64,000 nt of DNA, from the IMG/VR virus record IMGVR_UViG_3300030118_002460, positions 22,332-86,331 of that record; one strand, written 5' to 3'. The notes under the pieces were generated by a model. The model saw only the letters and a program-made list of their open reading frames with translations, was not told the origin of the DNA and searched no databases. The stretch comes from a virus. Every line of letters begins with the position of its first letter. Within the stretch, counting starts at the first letter, position 1. Positions 1-8,983 of the stretch are shown here, piece after piece. The position numbers and the translations under genes were made by a program.

Positions 1-1
1 T

Positions 2-3000
2 AGAAACAGTATTGATGTTAAGAGAAAGGTTCTGAGACCTGCTCACTACTCCACATCATTCAACCTGACTCTGGACCCCAATGCTAGTGGTGATACCAGA
101 TTTAATAACCTGATTGGTTCTGGTATTAGAAGAAATGGTCAGATGTTGACCCTTGATTACAGTGAAGTTCCCTGGATTACACAACCATTTGCTACAAGGG
201 TTGAGAATGTAACTCCATTCCTTTCATTCTACTATCAAGGCAATATTGCTCTTGAACCAACTGCTGATATCTGGATTGAAACCAACAGATTGGAGATGAG
301 AAATGTCTCCATGGAAGGTTCATTCAGAGGTGTTGCAGAGGCACTTGGAGCAGAAATTACTGACAATGCTGATGGTTCAAGAATTGGTGCTACACCTGTT
401 CTCTGGGACTCCTGGGAGACTACAAATGTTCAGGTTGATATTACATCAGCAACAACCAGATCAGAATCTGTTGCTGCTAGTGCTCAAAGACAGGGAACCA
501 GTATTGGTGAATTGACTGGTGGTGCTGGTGCTGGTGCTGATATGAGTGCCAGTACAGTTGAAATAACAACTATCAATGGCACTACAACCCTTGCACAGGA
601 GAGAAGTGGCACTCAGCAGATTATTAATGAAGTAATTAACACTGAATCATTTGGTGACAGGATTGTTAATAGAGAGATCCAACACTTCATGAGATCTCGT
701 AACATTCAGTTTACTGGAACTAGATTGAAACCATTCACTCAACTCTATTCATTCTTTGATGGTGTTGACGTCACCAGATTCAGTGTTCCTAAACTGATTG
801 AAATTCAGATGCTTACTGGAACTTTTGTTCCAGGTGAAACAGTGACAGGTGTAATGCCCTCTTCTGAGAATTCACAACTTACTAATGCTAATTCTAATGC
901 ATCAATTACATTTAGAGTTGCTAATTCAAATCACAAGTATGGTCCAATCCTTGCACCTACTGATACTTACACTGCCAATCCATATGCAAGATCAAATGCA
1001 ATCTCAACTGGATATACACAGTCATCAACTATTCTTAATGTAGACACATTCAGTCTTCAATCTGAGGAGTTCCCTGAATTCAATGGATATATTCAACAGG
1101 GCATGTTCCTTAGAGGTGAAAATGGTGCTGAGGCATTTGTAAGTCAGGTCAGATTGATTACTGACAATGTTGGCACACTCATTGGTTCTTATCTGGTTCC
1201 AGATAGTTCCAACCCTGCCAATCCTCTGTTTGAAACAGGTAGAAATCTGTTTAGACTTACCAGCAGTCCAATCAACAGTTTGATTAGGGGAACCACTTCA
1301 ACATCTGGTCAGGAGATCTTCTACTCACAAGCAGATATTGATAATACCCAAGAAGTCACACTTTCACTGAGAAATGCATCTGTTGAGACTAATGATGACC
1401 TCCAGGATACTAGACAGGTAACAGAAACATTTACCAGAGAGGAAGTCACTGGATTTACCTTTGTACCCCCACCACCGCCACCACCACCACCAGATCCACC
1501 ACCAGCACCCCCACGTCCTAGACCTGCTAGAACACGTAGGTCTAGTGATCCTCTGGCACAAACATTCTTTGTTGATGATGAGACAGGTGTGTTTGTTACT
1601 AAAATTGATCTCTTCTTCAGAACTAAGGCATCAACACTGCCTGTAACTCTGCAACTCAGAGAGACAATGATGGGGATCCCCAGTCAGACTATTCTCCCCT
1701 ATTCAGAGGTAGAAATCTTACCACAGAATATATTGACATCTGATGATGCAACAGCAAGGACTCAGATTCAGTTTGAGGCACCTGTTTATCTTGCAGGGGA
1801 TAGGGAATATGCGATTGTGATGATGTCTCAGTCAACAGATTATACAGTCTATATTTCTAGATTGGGTGAACCAGATGTAACAACTCTGGGAACTGAGGCA
1901 GGGCAAGTACTTGTAACATCACAACCACTTCTTGGTTCACTGTTCAAGTCACAGAATGCCACTGCATGGACACCATCCCAGTATGAAGATCTTAAGTTCA
2001 ATCTATACCGCTCTGACTTTGTTGGTGCTGGTAATGTTCAGTTCTTTAATCCAGATCTTCCTACCAACCTTGAAAGGATCAGTAGAAATGGTGTAACAGC
2101 AATTCCTAGAAACCTGAGTGTTGGCATTGGAACTACTATTTCTGATGGTGAACTCAGAATAGGTAACACTATTCTTCAAGCTGATTCAGATGCAACTGGT
2201 GAACTTGTAGGATTTGCAGGTTCTATCACTGGTGCTCTTGCACTCACCAATGTTGGTTCAGGTTATACACCTGCTAATGGTCAGTTCTCATATACTGGTG
2301 TTGCTCTGACAGCAGTGACTGGCACAGGTCTCAATGCAACTGCTGATATCACAATCAACAATGGTGTTGCTATTGCAGCAACAGTCAATGCTGGTGGTAA
2401 AGGATTCAGGGTTGGTGATGTTCTCACACCATTGAGTATTGGTAGTGAAGAACTTGGAAGTGGAATGCAACTGTCTGTTCCTGAACTGAAAGGTTTCAAT
2501 GAACTGATTCTTGATAAAGTCCAAGGAACATTTGGTCCCAATAACAGACTTCAATTCAAGGATGTATCTGGAATTGCTACTGATATCAATGCTGGCATTG
2601 GTGGAAGTGTATTCCCAGTTGGTCCACAGAGAATCAACAGTGATGGAAGGCATCTCAAGATCTTCCAAAGAAATCATGGCATGTACTCTGGTATCAACAG
2701 AGTCAATCTTCAGAATATTCAAACTGATGTTCCTGCAACTCAACTTACAAATGGATATCAGAAGGTTGAAACTGGTGTAATCTCTGTTGGTAATACTGCT
2801 AACTTTGGTGTCTTTGAAGGTGTTGGAGTTGGAGCTACTAACCCAGGTTATGTAAGAATTGGTGATGAAATCATTGAATACACTGGTGTTTCTGATACTA
2901 ACACATTGACTGGTATCACCAGCAGAGGTGTTGATGGCACACTGCCAGTTACACACAATGTAAATGATCTGGTCTACAAGTATGAGTTTGCTGGCATCTC

Positions 3001-4000
3001 TCTGAGAAGAATCAACACACAGCATACACTTGCTGATGCATCAGTTATTGAACCAATTGGAATTGACTACTATCATGTCAGACTGGATATGTCTAAGAAT
3101 GGCAATGATAAGTCTGAAACCTCTGCATCATTTGGTGCTAGATATCTGACTGAGATTAAACTTGGTGGTGGTATCAATGCAAGAGGAACATACAATCTTC
3201 CTTACAGTTTGATCATTCCTAATTTCAACACTACATCACCTACTGGCACTAATATCTTTGGTGCTGTAAGATCTGTGACTGAAACAAGTGTGTCTGGTAC
3301 TGAGGTCTCATACATTGACCAAGGATTCCAAGAGATTGCAATGAAGGAGAAGAACTATTTTGATACACAGAGAATGGTTGTTTCTAAACCCAATGAGCAA
3401 GCATATCTGGGTTCTCTTCCTGGTAATAAGTCATTCACTATGAATCTCAATCTGAATTCATATGACAGAAGACTTTCACCTGCAATTGACCTCAATAGTT
3501 CTGCTGTTGTCTTTGTTTCCAATAGAGTCAATGCTCCTATCAGTGATTATGTCAGAGATTCAAGAGTCAATGGCATAGGTCTGGACCCCAACAGTCTGAT
3601 GTATGTAACCAAGAATGTTACTCTTGAAAATCCTGCAACATCTCTGAGAGTCTTTATTGATGGATATGTATCTAACTTTAATGATGTAAGATTGTTCTAT
3701 GCATTGGATCAAGATGTACCTGCTGTTGAGGCAGTCTACACTCCATTCCCTGGATTTAACAATATTGATGATTTTGGTAATGTAATTAATCCAACATTGA
3801 ATGATGGTACATCTGATGTTGTTGTCAGAAAGTCTGATCAGTACACACAGGAACCTGCTATCAACCTGTTCCAGGAGTATCAATTCTCAATTGAACAACT
3901 CCAACCATTCAGGACTTTCAGGGTCAAACTGATTGGAACATCTTCCAACCAAGCATGTGTTCCACAGTTCAGAAACCTTAGAGTGATTGCACTAGCATAA
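2..4000 (+). CDS. Large virion structural protein, tail fibre/baseplate-associated type (5' truncated)
   Basis: The frame is open from base 2 to the TAA at 3998-4000, so the gene enters from outside the window and its start is not seen. About 1,332 residues are visible. The ATG at 143 is only internal, because codons before it read as normal protein. The sequence is Thr/Ser/Asn/Gly-rich and beta-rich, as in phage tail and fibre proteins. A proline-rich hinge (about residues 488-515) is followed by a segment starting DPLAQTFFVDDETG, which I associate with large cyanophage structural proteins carrying DUF4815. A GSGYT repeat unit lies near 2235-2290. It precedes the neck genes in the virion block. 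Exact virion position is inferred, not shown. Confidence 0.85.
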   Translation, partial: RNSIDVKRKVLRPAHYSTSFNLTLDPNASGDTRFNNLIGSGIRRNGQMLTLDYSEVPWITQPFATRVENVTPFLSFYYQGNIALEPTADIWIETNRLEMRNVSMEGSFRGVAEALGAEITDNADGSRIGATPVLWDSWETTNVQVDITSATTRSESVAASAQRQGTSIGELTGGAGAGADMSASTVEITTINGTTTLAQERSGTQQIINEVINTESFGDRIVNREIQHFMRSRNIQFTGTRLKPFTQLYSFFDGVDVTRFSVPKLIEIQMLTGTFVPGETVTGVMPSSENSQLTNANSNASITFRVANSNHKYGPILAPTDTYTANPYARSNAISTGYTQSSTILNVDTFSLQSEEFPEFNGYIQQGMFLRGENGAEAFVSQVRLITDNVGTLIGSYLVPDSSNPANPLFETGRNLFRLTSSPINSLIRGTTSTSGQEIFYSQADIDNTQEVTLSLRNASVETNDDLQDTRQVTETFTREEVTGFTFVPPPPPPPPPDPPPAPPRPRPARTRRSSDPLAQTFFVDDETGVFVTKIDLFFRTKASTLPVTLQLRETMMGIPSQTILPYSEVEILPQNILTSDDATARTQIQFEAPVYLAGDREYAIVMMSQSTDYTVYISRLGEPDVTTLGTEAGQVLVTSQPLLGSLFKSQNATAWTPSQYEDLKFNLYRSDFVGAGNVQFFNPDLPTNLERISRNGVTAIPRNLSVGIGTTISDGELRIGNTILQADSDATGELVGFAGSITGALALTNVGSGYTPANGQFSYTGVALTAVTGTGLNATADITINNGVAIAATVNAGGKGFRVGDVLTPLSIGSEELGSGMQLSVPELKGFNELILDKVQGTFGPNNRLQFKDVSGIATDINAGIGGSVFPVGPQRINSDGRHLKIFQRNHGMYSGINRVNLQNIQTDVPATQLTNGYQKVETGVISVGNTANFGVFEGVGVGATNPGYVRIGDEIIEYTGVSDTNTLTGITSRGVDGTLPVTHNVNDLVYKYEFAGISLRRINTQHTLADASVIEPIGIDYYHVRLDMSKNGNDKSETSASFGARYLTEIKLGGGINARGTYNLPYSLIIPNFNTTSPTGTNIFGAVRSVTETSVSGTEVSYIDQGFQEIAMKEKNYFDTQRMVVSKPNEQAYLGSLPGNKSFTMNLNLNSYDRRLSPAIDLNSSAVVFVSNRVNAPISDYVRDSRVNGIGLDPNSLMYVTKNVTLENPATSLRVFIDGYVSNFNDVRLFYALDQDVPAVEAVYTPFPGFNNIDDFGNVINPTLNDGTSDVVVRKSDQYTQEPAINLFQEYQFSIEQLQPFRTFRVKLIGTSSNQACVPQFRNLRVIALA

Positions 4001-4230
4001 TGGATTTGTTACCAGTTCAAGGAAAAGATGATTTGCACAGGGACTCCCAGTCCCGTGCAATCATCAATACTGATCATTCAAGATTTGAGGCATACATGAA
4101 TTCAAGGAATAGACTCTCTGCTGAAAAACAGAGAGTTGAGAATCTTGAAAAGAAAGTTGAAGACCTCTCTGATAATATAAATGACATCAAGTCAATGCTC
4201 CAAACTATCATAAAGCAAAATGGCCAATAA
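4000..4230 (+). CDS. Small coiled-coil protein, probable virion component
   Basis: A 76-residue protein whose ATG shares a base with the preceding stop (TAATG), which suggests translational coupling. The C-terminal half (about residues 38-72) is a heptad-like Leu/Ile/Val pattern rich in Glu, Lys and Asp, so a short coiled coil is likely. No enzymatic motif is visible. Its place between two structural genes suggests an accessory tail or baseplate role, but no function can be assigned. Confidence 0.75.
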   Translation: MDLLPVQGKDDLHRDSQSRAIINTDHSRFEAYMNSRNRLSAEKQRVENLEKKVEDLSDNINDIKSMLQTIIKQNGQ

Positions 4231-4597
4231 CACCATTACATTTGACCCTGCTGCTGGTGTAGCATATGGAGTCAATTTTACTATTAACAAAGGTGCTTCT
4301 TTCAGATCAACCTTTCAGGTGACAAACAATGATAACTCAAACTTTGACTTCACTGGTTATGCTGGAACTGCAATGATGAAAAGATCCAATAATGTTGGAT
4401 CTAGTGTGGCAATCGCTGCAACCTTTGCAGTTGGATTTACTAGTGCAAGTAGTGGTCAATTTAAACTATCTTTAACTGACACAGAGGTTAATACTCTAAA
4501 ACCAGGGAGATATTACTATAATATGAATGTCAGTATTGGTTCAAGCGTTTACAGAATCATTGAAGGTAATGCTCTGGTTGTTGGTGGGGCTGTCTAA
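4220..4597 (+). CDS. Small beta-rich structural protein
   Basis: A 125-residue protein overlapping the previous gene by 11 bases. It is rich in Gly, Asn, Thr and Ser with alternating hydrophobic residues, and includes KPGRYYYNMNVSIG near the C terminus. This looks like an Ig-like or jelly-roll beta fold, similar in style to the N-terminal domains of baseplate upper proteins. The stop codon lies inside the late promoter element at 4594-4600. I do not recognise a specific family; a virion role is inferred from context. Confidence 0.75.
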   Translation: MANNTITFDPAAGVAYGVNFTINKGASFRSTFQVTNNDNSNFDFTGYAGTAMMKRSNNVGSSVAIAATFAVGFTSASSGQFKLSLTDTEVNTLKPGRYYYNMNVSIGSSVYRIIEGNALVVGGAV

Positions 4598-4600
4598 ATA
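4594..4600 (+). promoter_or_regulatory. Putative T4-type late promoter (CTAAATA) for gp13
   Basis: CTAAATA overlaps the TAA stop of the preceding gene and lies 19 bases before the gp13 start. T4-like late promoters recognised by gp55 have a TATAAATA-type -10 element and no -35 box. Confidence 0.6.
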
Positions 4601-4619
4601 GTAAAAAAAATAGTGTATA

Positions 4620-5498
4620 ATGGCTCAACCTTCTACACGACAAGAATTGATAGATTATTGCCTGAGACAGTTGGGAGCACCTGTCCTGGAAATAAATGTA
4701 GCAGAAGAACAGGTTCAAGACTTGGTTGATGATGCTATACAATTCTTTCAAGAAAGACATTTTGATGGTGTTCATCAGACGTATCTGAAATATCGTATCA
4801 CACAAGATGATGTTGATAGAGGTTTGGCGCGTCCACCAGGAGCACCAACTAGTGATGCAGGAAGTGTTGGTATTGCTTCCACCTCAGCAACTACAAATAT
4901 TGTAGGAACTGCCACAACATTCACATATTATGAGAACAGCAATTATCTGCAAGTAAATCCTGATATCATTGGTATCAATAAAGTATTCCAGTTTGATGGA
5001 TCTTATAGTGGATCTGGAATGTTCAATATCAAATATCAATACATGCTTAATGATGTATTTGGTATGTGGGGAGGATATGGTGCATCAGGAATGGACCTGA
5101 CCTCCTATGATATGACTATGAGTTATTTGGAGACTATGAACTTCCTTCTGAATACTCATAAACAGATTAGATTTAATCAAAGAAAAGATAGAATGTATCT
5201 TGATATTGATTGGGAAACTTTGAAAAAGGATGATTATCTGGTTATTGACTGTTGGAGAGCAATGGATCCCAATGACTACTCAAGAGTCTGGAATGATTCA
5301 TTCCTGAAACCATATCTGACTGCTCTTATTAAGAAGCAGTGGGGTCAAAACCTTATCAAATTCCAGGGTGTCAAACTTCCTGGTGGCATTGAGTTTAATG
5401 GCAGAGCAATCTTTGATGATGGTCAGAGAGAACTTGATGAGATTAGACAAAAGATGCTGAGCACCTATGAACTTCCACCATTAGATATGATAGGTTGA
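4620..5498 (+). CDS. 13: Neck protein gp13
   Basis: A 292-residue protein close to T4 gp13 (309 residues). In T4, gp13 joins gp14 to form the neck that seals the filled head and accepts the tail. The N-terminal helical region (RQELIDYCLRQLGAP, then a VDDAIQFFQERHFDG segment) is typical of cyanophage gp13. The family assignment also follows from position: gp14 starts 4 bases after the stop, then gp15, gp16 and gp17 follow as in T4. No SD is obvious; the start is chosen as the first ATG after the late promoter. Confidence 0.93.
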   Translation: MAQPSTRQELIDYCLRQLGAPVLEINVAEEQVQDLVDDAIQFFQERHFDGVHQTYLKYRITQDDVDRGLARPPGAPTSDAGSVGIASTSATTNIVGTATTFTYYENSNYLQVNPDIIGINKVFQFDGSYSGSGMFNIKYQYMLNDVFGMWGGYGASGMDLTSYDMTMSYLETMNFLLNTHKQIRFNQRKDRMYLDIDWETLKKDDYLVIDCWRAMDPNDYSRVWNDSFLKPYLTALIKKQWGQNLIKFQGVKLPGGIEFNGRAIFDDGQRELDEIRQKMLSTYELPPLDMIG

Positions 5499-5502
5499 TT
5501 CC

Positions 5503-6906
5503 ATGCTCAATCCATTTTTCCTCAACAGTAGCACTAGTGAGCAGAATCTGATTCAGAGTCTGGTCAATGAACAACTGAAGATGTATGGCGTTGAGATATT
5601 TTATATACCAAGAAAGTATCTCAAAAAGAACACTGTAATCAAAGAGGTTATTCAGTCTGAGTTCACTAGTGCTTTCCCTATTGAAGCATATGTGGATAAC
5701 TATGAGGGATATGGTGGTCAGGGAACTCTGCTGTCAAAATTTGGCATCATGGAGAAGGATGACCTGACTTTGATTGTGTCAAGAGAAAGATATGAAGGTT
5801 ACATTACCCCCCTCATAAAGAATCTTCCACACATTGAGTTAGCAGATAGACCAAAAGAAGGAGATCTAATTTATTTCCCTCTTGGTGATAGGTTGTTTGA
5901 GATCAAGTATGTAGAACATGAGCAACCATTCTATCAACTTCAAAAGAACTATGTCTATCAGTTGAGATGTGAACTCTTCAGATATGAGGATGAAGTTCTG
6001 GATACAGGTGTTGACACTATTGATGATGAGATTGAACAAATTGGTTATATCCAAACTCTTGGATTAGTTGGCACAGGTGAAACTGCAACTGGAACTGCTG
6101 GTCTATGTACAAGTGGTGCAGTTCAGAGAGTTTACATTACCAATATGGGTAGAGGATATACAGCACCACCTAGTGTTGGTTTCAGTTCTGCCCCAGATGG
6201 TGGTGTGACAGCACAGGGTGTGGTATCTATCTCAGACCAATATGTTGGTTGTAAGGGATTTGGTGATGGTAAGGTGGTATCTGTATGCTTAACCAACGCT
6301 GGTTGTGGATATACAGTTGCCCCTATGGTCAAGTTCACTGGTGGAGGAGGATTAGGTGCTGCAGCAACCACTGGAATATGCACTCATGGTTCTATACAGT
6401 TCATTACTATTACCAATCCAGGTGCAGGATATACTAACAATGTTGATATCTCAATTGGATACACAGGAGCAACTGGACCAGGATTTGTAACTGCAACTGC
6501 TACTGGTGTGGTTAACAATGCTGGTATTGTCACTTATGTCTGTATCACAAATGCAGGATGTGGTTACACCATTGCACCTGAACTTGAATTCAATAATCCA
6601 CCAGGTATTGGATCATCAATAGGGGGTTCATTTATCTTCAATGAAATTGTTATTGGACAAACATCCAACACTGAGGCAAGAGTCAAGGAGTATGATGCTG
6701 TGAATAACACACTAGAGATATCTGTTGTCTCTGGTGAGTTTGGAGTTGGTGAGACCATTGTTGGTCAGGAGTCAGGAGCAAGACATGTTGTCAGAACTTT
6801 GACCACTGATGACCTAGTGACACCATTTGCAGATAATGATACAATAGAATTAGAAGCAGACAAGATTATAGATTTTACAACTACTAACCCATTTGGTATG
6901 CCCTAA
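5503..6906 (+). CDS. 14: Neck protein gp14, with a long repeat-containing C-terminal extension
   Basis: 467 residues against about 256 for T4 gp14. The first about 180 residues, including FYIPRKYLKKN and a segment around EAYVDNYEGYGGQ, match the gp14 type. From about residue 200 the protein contains at least four repeats with a TNxGxGYT core (around residues 209, 263, 301 and 346), separated by Gly/Ala/Thr-rich stretches. These look like fibre-type modules grafted onto a neck protein. gp14 binds gp13 at the head-tail connector, so the extension may project from the neck. The gp14 call is strong; the role of the repeats is inference. Confidence 0.92.
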   Translation: MLNPFFLNSSTSEQNLIQSLVNEQLKMYGVEIFYIPRKYLKKNTVIKEVIQSEFTSAFPIEAYVDNYEGYGGQGTLLSKFGIMEKDDLTLIVSRERYEGYITPLIKNLPHIELADRPKEGDLIYFPLGDRLFEIKYVEHEQPFYQLQKNYVYQLRCELFRYEDEVLDTGVDTIDDEIEQIGYIQTLGLVGTGETATGTAGLCTSGAVQRVYITNMGRGYTAPPSVGFSSAPDGGVTAQGVVSISDQYVGCKGFGDGKVVSVCLTNAGCGYTVAPMVKFTGGGGLGAAATTGICTHGSIQFITITNPGAGYTNNVDISIGYTGATGPGFVTATATGVVNNAGIVTYVCITNAGCGYTIAPELEFNNPPGIGSSIGGSFIFNEIVIGQTSNTEARVKEYDAVNNTLEISVVSGEFGVGETIVGQESGARHVVRTLTTDDLVTPFADNDTIELEADKIIDFTTTNPFGMP

Positions 6907-6908
6907 CA

Positions 6909-7481
6909 ATGAAGAACATTATTATTATTAAAAGTGACTTGAATGTAGAACCAATACTAAACCAAATCAAGCAGAATTGGAGAGACTGGGATTGGGTTTC
7001 CTCTCTCCAGAAAGAGACTATTGGTGGTGACAAAGATCCATATGGATTCTTGCCCCTTGTTTGGGCTAAGGTTAAGAATGGTGAGAGTCCCAAAGATGTG
7101 GATGTGACACAAAAGACACCTCTTTTTGATCATTTCTCTGAGGTGCATAAGTTTTGGAAAAAGAATAAAATATACAAGACTGGCAGAGCAGCATTCTTCA
7201 AATTAGAACCTGATGGGACTGTTGGAGAGCATATTGATGAAGGTAAATATTACCTCACCAAGGATAGATATCACCTATCACTACAATCCAGATATCATTA
7301 CACTGTTGGAGATGAAGAGATGATTGTTGAACCAGGGACCTTCTTCTGGTTTAACAATAAACTCCCACATAGTGCTCATAACATTGGAGACGTTGATAGA
7401 GTTTCCTTGGTATGGGATGTTCCTCATAATACTAGAAATCCCCATCACAGAACTGGGACAAGAGGTCAGGGTTTTGGATGA
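6909..7481 (+). CDS. Aspartyl/asparaginyl beta-hydroxylase-like 2OG-Fe(II) oxygenase
   Basis: 190 residues. A double-stranded beta-helix oxygenase is indicated by the iron-binding HxD motif (HIDEG, H108 and D110), a distal His in PHSAHN (about 154-157) and an Arg in RVSLVWD (about 163) that could bind 2-oxoglutarate. This pattern fits the Asp/Asn beta-hydroxylase family, which hydroxylates protein side chains or small substrates using O2 and 2-oxoglutarate. The gene sits between neck and sheath-completion genes, in an otherwise structural cluster. The substrate is unknown; modification of a virion or host protein is a guess. Confidence 0.85.
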   Translation: MKNIIIIKSDLNVEPILNQIKQNWRDWDWVSSLQKETIGGDKDPYGFLPLVWAKVKNGESPKDVDVTQKTPLFDHFSEVHKFWKKNKIYKTGRAAFFKLEPDGTVGEHIDEGKYYLTKDRYHLSLQSRYHYTVGDEEMIVEPGTFFWFNNKLPHSAHNIGDVDRVSLVWDVPHNTRNPHHRTGTRGQGFG

Positions 7482-7483
7482 CT

Positions 7484-7490
7484 CTAAATA
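7484..7490 (+). promoter_or_regulatory. Putative late promoter (CTAAATA) for gp15
   Basis: CTAAATA just after the hydroxylase stop and 22 bases before the gp15 ATG. Same element and spacing as at other structural genes here. Confidence 0.6.
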
Positions 7491-7512
7491 GAAATATAAT
7501 CAATTCACAACA

Positions 7513-8523
7513 ATGTTTGAGTATTTCTATAATGAGATTTTCAGATCTGTAATTATTGGATTTGGATCACTCTTCAATGGTATTGAGATCAAGCATAAGG
7601 ATGCTAGTGATGATGTTTATAGCGTCATCAAAGTTCCTCTTGCATATGGTCCTACTCAAAAGTTTCTTGCAAGATTAGAGCAAACTCCTGATCTGAATAC
7701 ACCAGTTCAAATGACTCTTCCTAGGATGTCATTTGAGTTCACTAACTTGCAATATGACCCTGAGAGAAAGGTAACTCAATCTCAGGCATTTTTTGTTGTG
7801 GGTGATGATGGTCAAAAAGTCAAAAAGACTTTTATGCCTGTCCCATATAATATGACTATTGAGTTGTCTGTAATGACTAAACTCAATGATGATATGCTTC
7901 AGATCACTGAGCAAATCCTTCCATACTTTCAACCAGGTTATACACTTCCTATCAAGTTCCTTGGTGAACTTGCAGAGGTTCAGAATGTTCCAATTGTGAT
8001 TGAAAGCATTCAAATGGAAGATGATTATGAAGGCAACTTTGACACCAGAAGAGCACTAGTATATACCTTCCAATTCACTGCAAAAACCTATCTGTATGGT
8101 CCCACAACTGATGTTACAGGTGAGATCATTAAGAAGGTTCAGATTGGTTATATTTCTGGTAACAGATCCACATCATCTAATATCAACTTCAATAGAGATG
8201 TAACATATCGTGTTGAACCAAGGGCAGTCATTGATCATAATGATTCAACACTTACCCAACTGGAAAAAGATCTTGATAAGACCACAACTTACATTGATGT
8301 TGAGGATGGTACTAAACTAATTAAGGGTGGTTATGTTGATATTAATGGAGAAAGTCTATACATTAAGGATATCTCTGGTAACAGAGCAACAGTAAGAAGA
8401 GCACAAGATAAAACTAGGGCAGCAATTCACCCATCTGGTTCTGCAATCAACAGCATCACCAAAGCAGATGTGCCATTCATTGATGATGGTGACAACTTTG
8501 GTTTTGATGGTAGCACTTTCTGA
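7513..8523 (+). CDS. 15: Tail sheath stabiliser and completion protein gp15
   Basis: 336 residues (T4 gp15 is 272). In T4, gp15 caps the head-proximal end of the tail and binds the neck. The N terminus (MFEYFYNEIFRSVIIGFGSLFNG) and the region with RMSFEFTNLQYDPERK are characteristic of the family. A C-terminal part from about residue 240 (TYIDVEDGTKLIKGGYVDIN) looks like a small added beta domain, which explains the extra length. It lies in T4 order between gp14 and gp16. Confidence 0.93.
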   Translation: MFEYFYNEIFRSVIIGFGSLFNGIEIKHKDASDDVYSVIKVPLAYGPTQKFLARLEQTPDLNTPVQMTLPRMSFEFTNLQYDPERKVTQSQAFFVVGDDGQKVKKTFMPVPYNMTIELSVMTKLNDDMLQITEQILPYFQPGYTLPIKFLGELAEVQNVPIVIESIQMEDDYEGNFDTRRALVYTFQFTAKTYLYGPTTDVTGEIIKKVQIGYISGNRSTSSNINFNRDVTYRVEPRAVIDHNDSTLTQLEKDLDKTTTYIDVEDGTKLIKGGYVDINGESLYIKDISGNRATVRRAQDKTRAAIHPSGSAINSITKADVPFIDDGDNFGFDGSTF

Positions 8524-8535
8524 TAGGAATGAATC

Positions 8536-8958
8536 ATGTCTAACAAATTTGATAAATTAAATGAAACATTTGATGTAACTCCTACTGAAGTAGAAATACA
8601 GCAGACTACACCAGAGGACAGAATCAAACAAATTAAAAGTTCCTCAGAAGATATACGTAAAGACTACGAATATACTAGGGGCAATCTGTATTCCATCATT
8701 GAAAAGGGTCAAGAAGCAATCAATGGGATTCTAGAACTTGCTCAAGAGAGTGAAATGCCCAGAGCATATGAAGTTGCTGGTCAGTTGATCAAAAATGTCT
8801 CTGATGCAACAGATAAATTGATGGATCTTCAGAAAAAACTGAAGGATGTCAATGAAGAGAAAGAACAAAAGGGTCCAACCACTGTAAATAATGCTCTATT
8901 TGTTGGTTCAACTGCTGATTTACAAAAAATGTTGAAGCAGGCATCACAAGATAAATAA
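8536..8958 (+). CDS. 16: Terminase small subunit gp16
   Basis: 140 residues (T4 gp16 is 164). The protein is mostly helical, with a central LYSIIEKGQEAINGILELA segment and a later helix ending in DLQKKLKDVNEEKEQKG, as in T4-type small terminases that form rings and stimulate gp17 ATPase. A C-terminal NNALFVGSTADLQKML motif is also typical of T4-like gp16. Its stop codon is embedded in a late promoter element. Two other genes separate it from gp17, unlike the direct T4 arrangement. Confidence 0.9.
   Translation: MSNKFDKLNETFDVTPTEVEIQQTTPEDRIKQIKSSSEDIRKDYEYTRGNLYSIIEKGQEAINGILELAQESEMPRAYEVAGQLIKNVSDATDKLMDLQKKLKDVNEEKEQKGPTTVNNALFVGSTADLQKMLKQASQDK
8950..8957 (+). promoter_or_regulatory. 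Putative late promoter (GATAAATA)
   Basis: GATAAATA contains the last codons of gp16 and most of its TAA stop, and lies 26 bases before the next start. Confidence 0.6.
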
Positions 8959-8983
8959 TAACAAAGAAATTCTTACCTATAAA

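Noticed and set aside
1364-1561. Minus-strand frame of 65 residues in the first gene
   Set aside because: It is the reverse of the proline-rich hinge (poly-Trp) and has no start signal.
2288-3025. Minus-strand frame of 245 residues in the large tail gene
   Set aside because: Composition of a shadow frame, no SD and no conserved motif; opposite to all genes.
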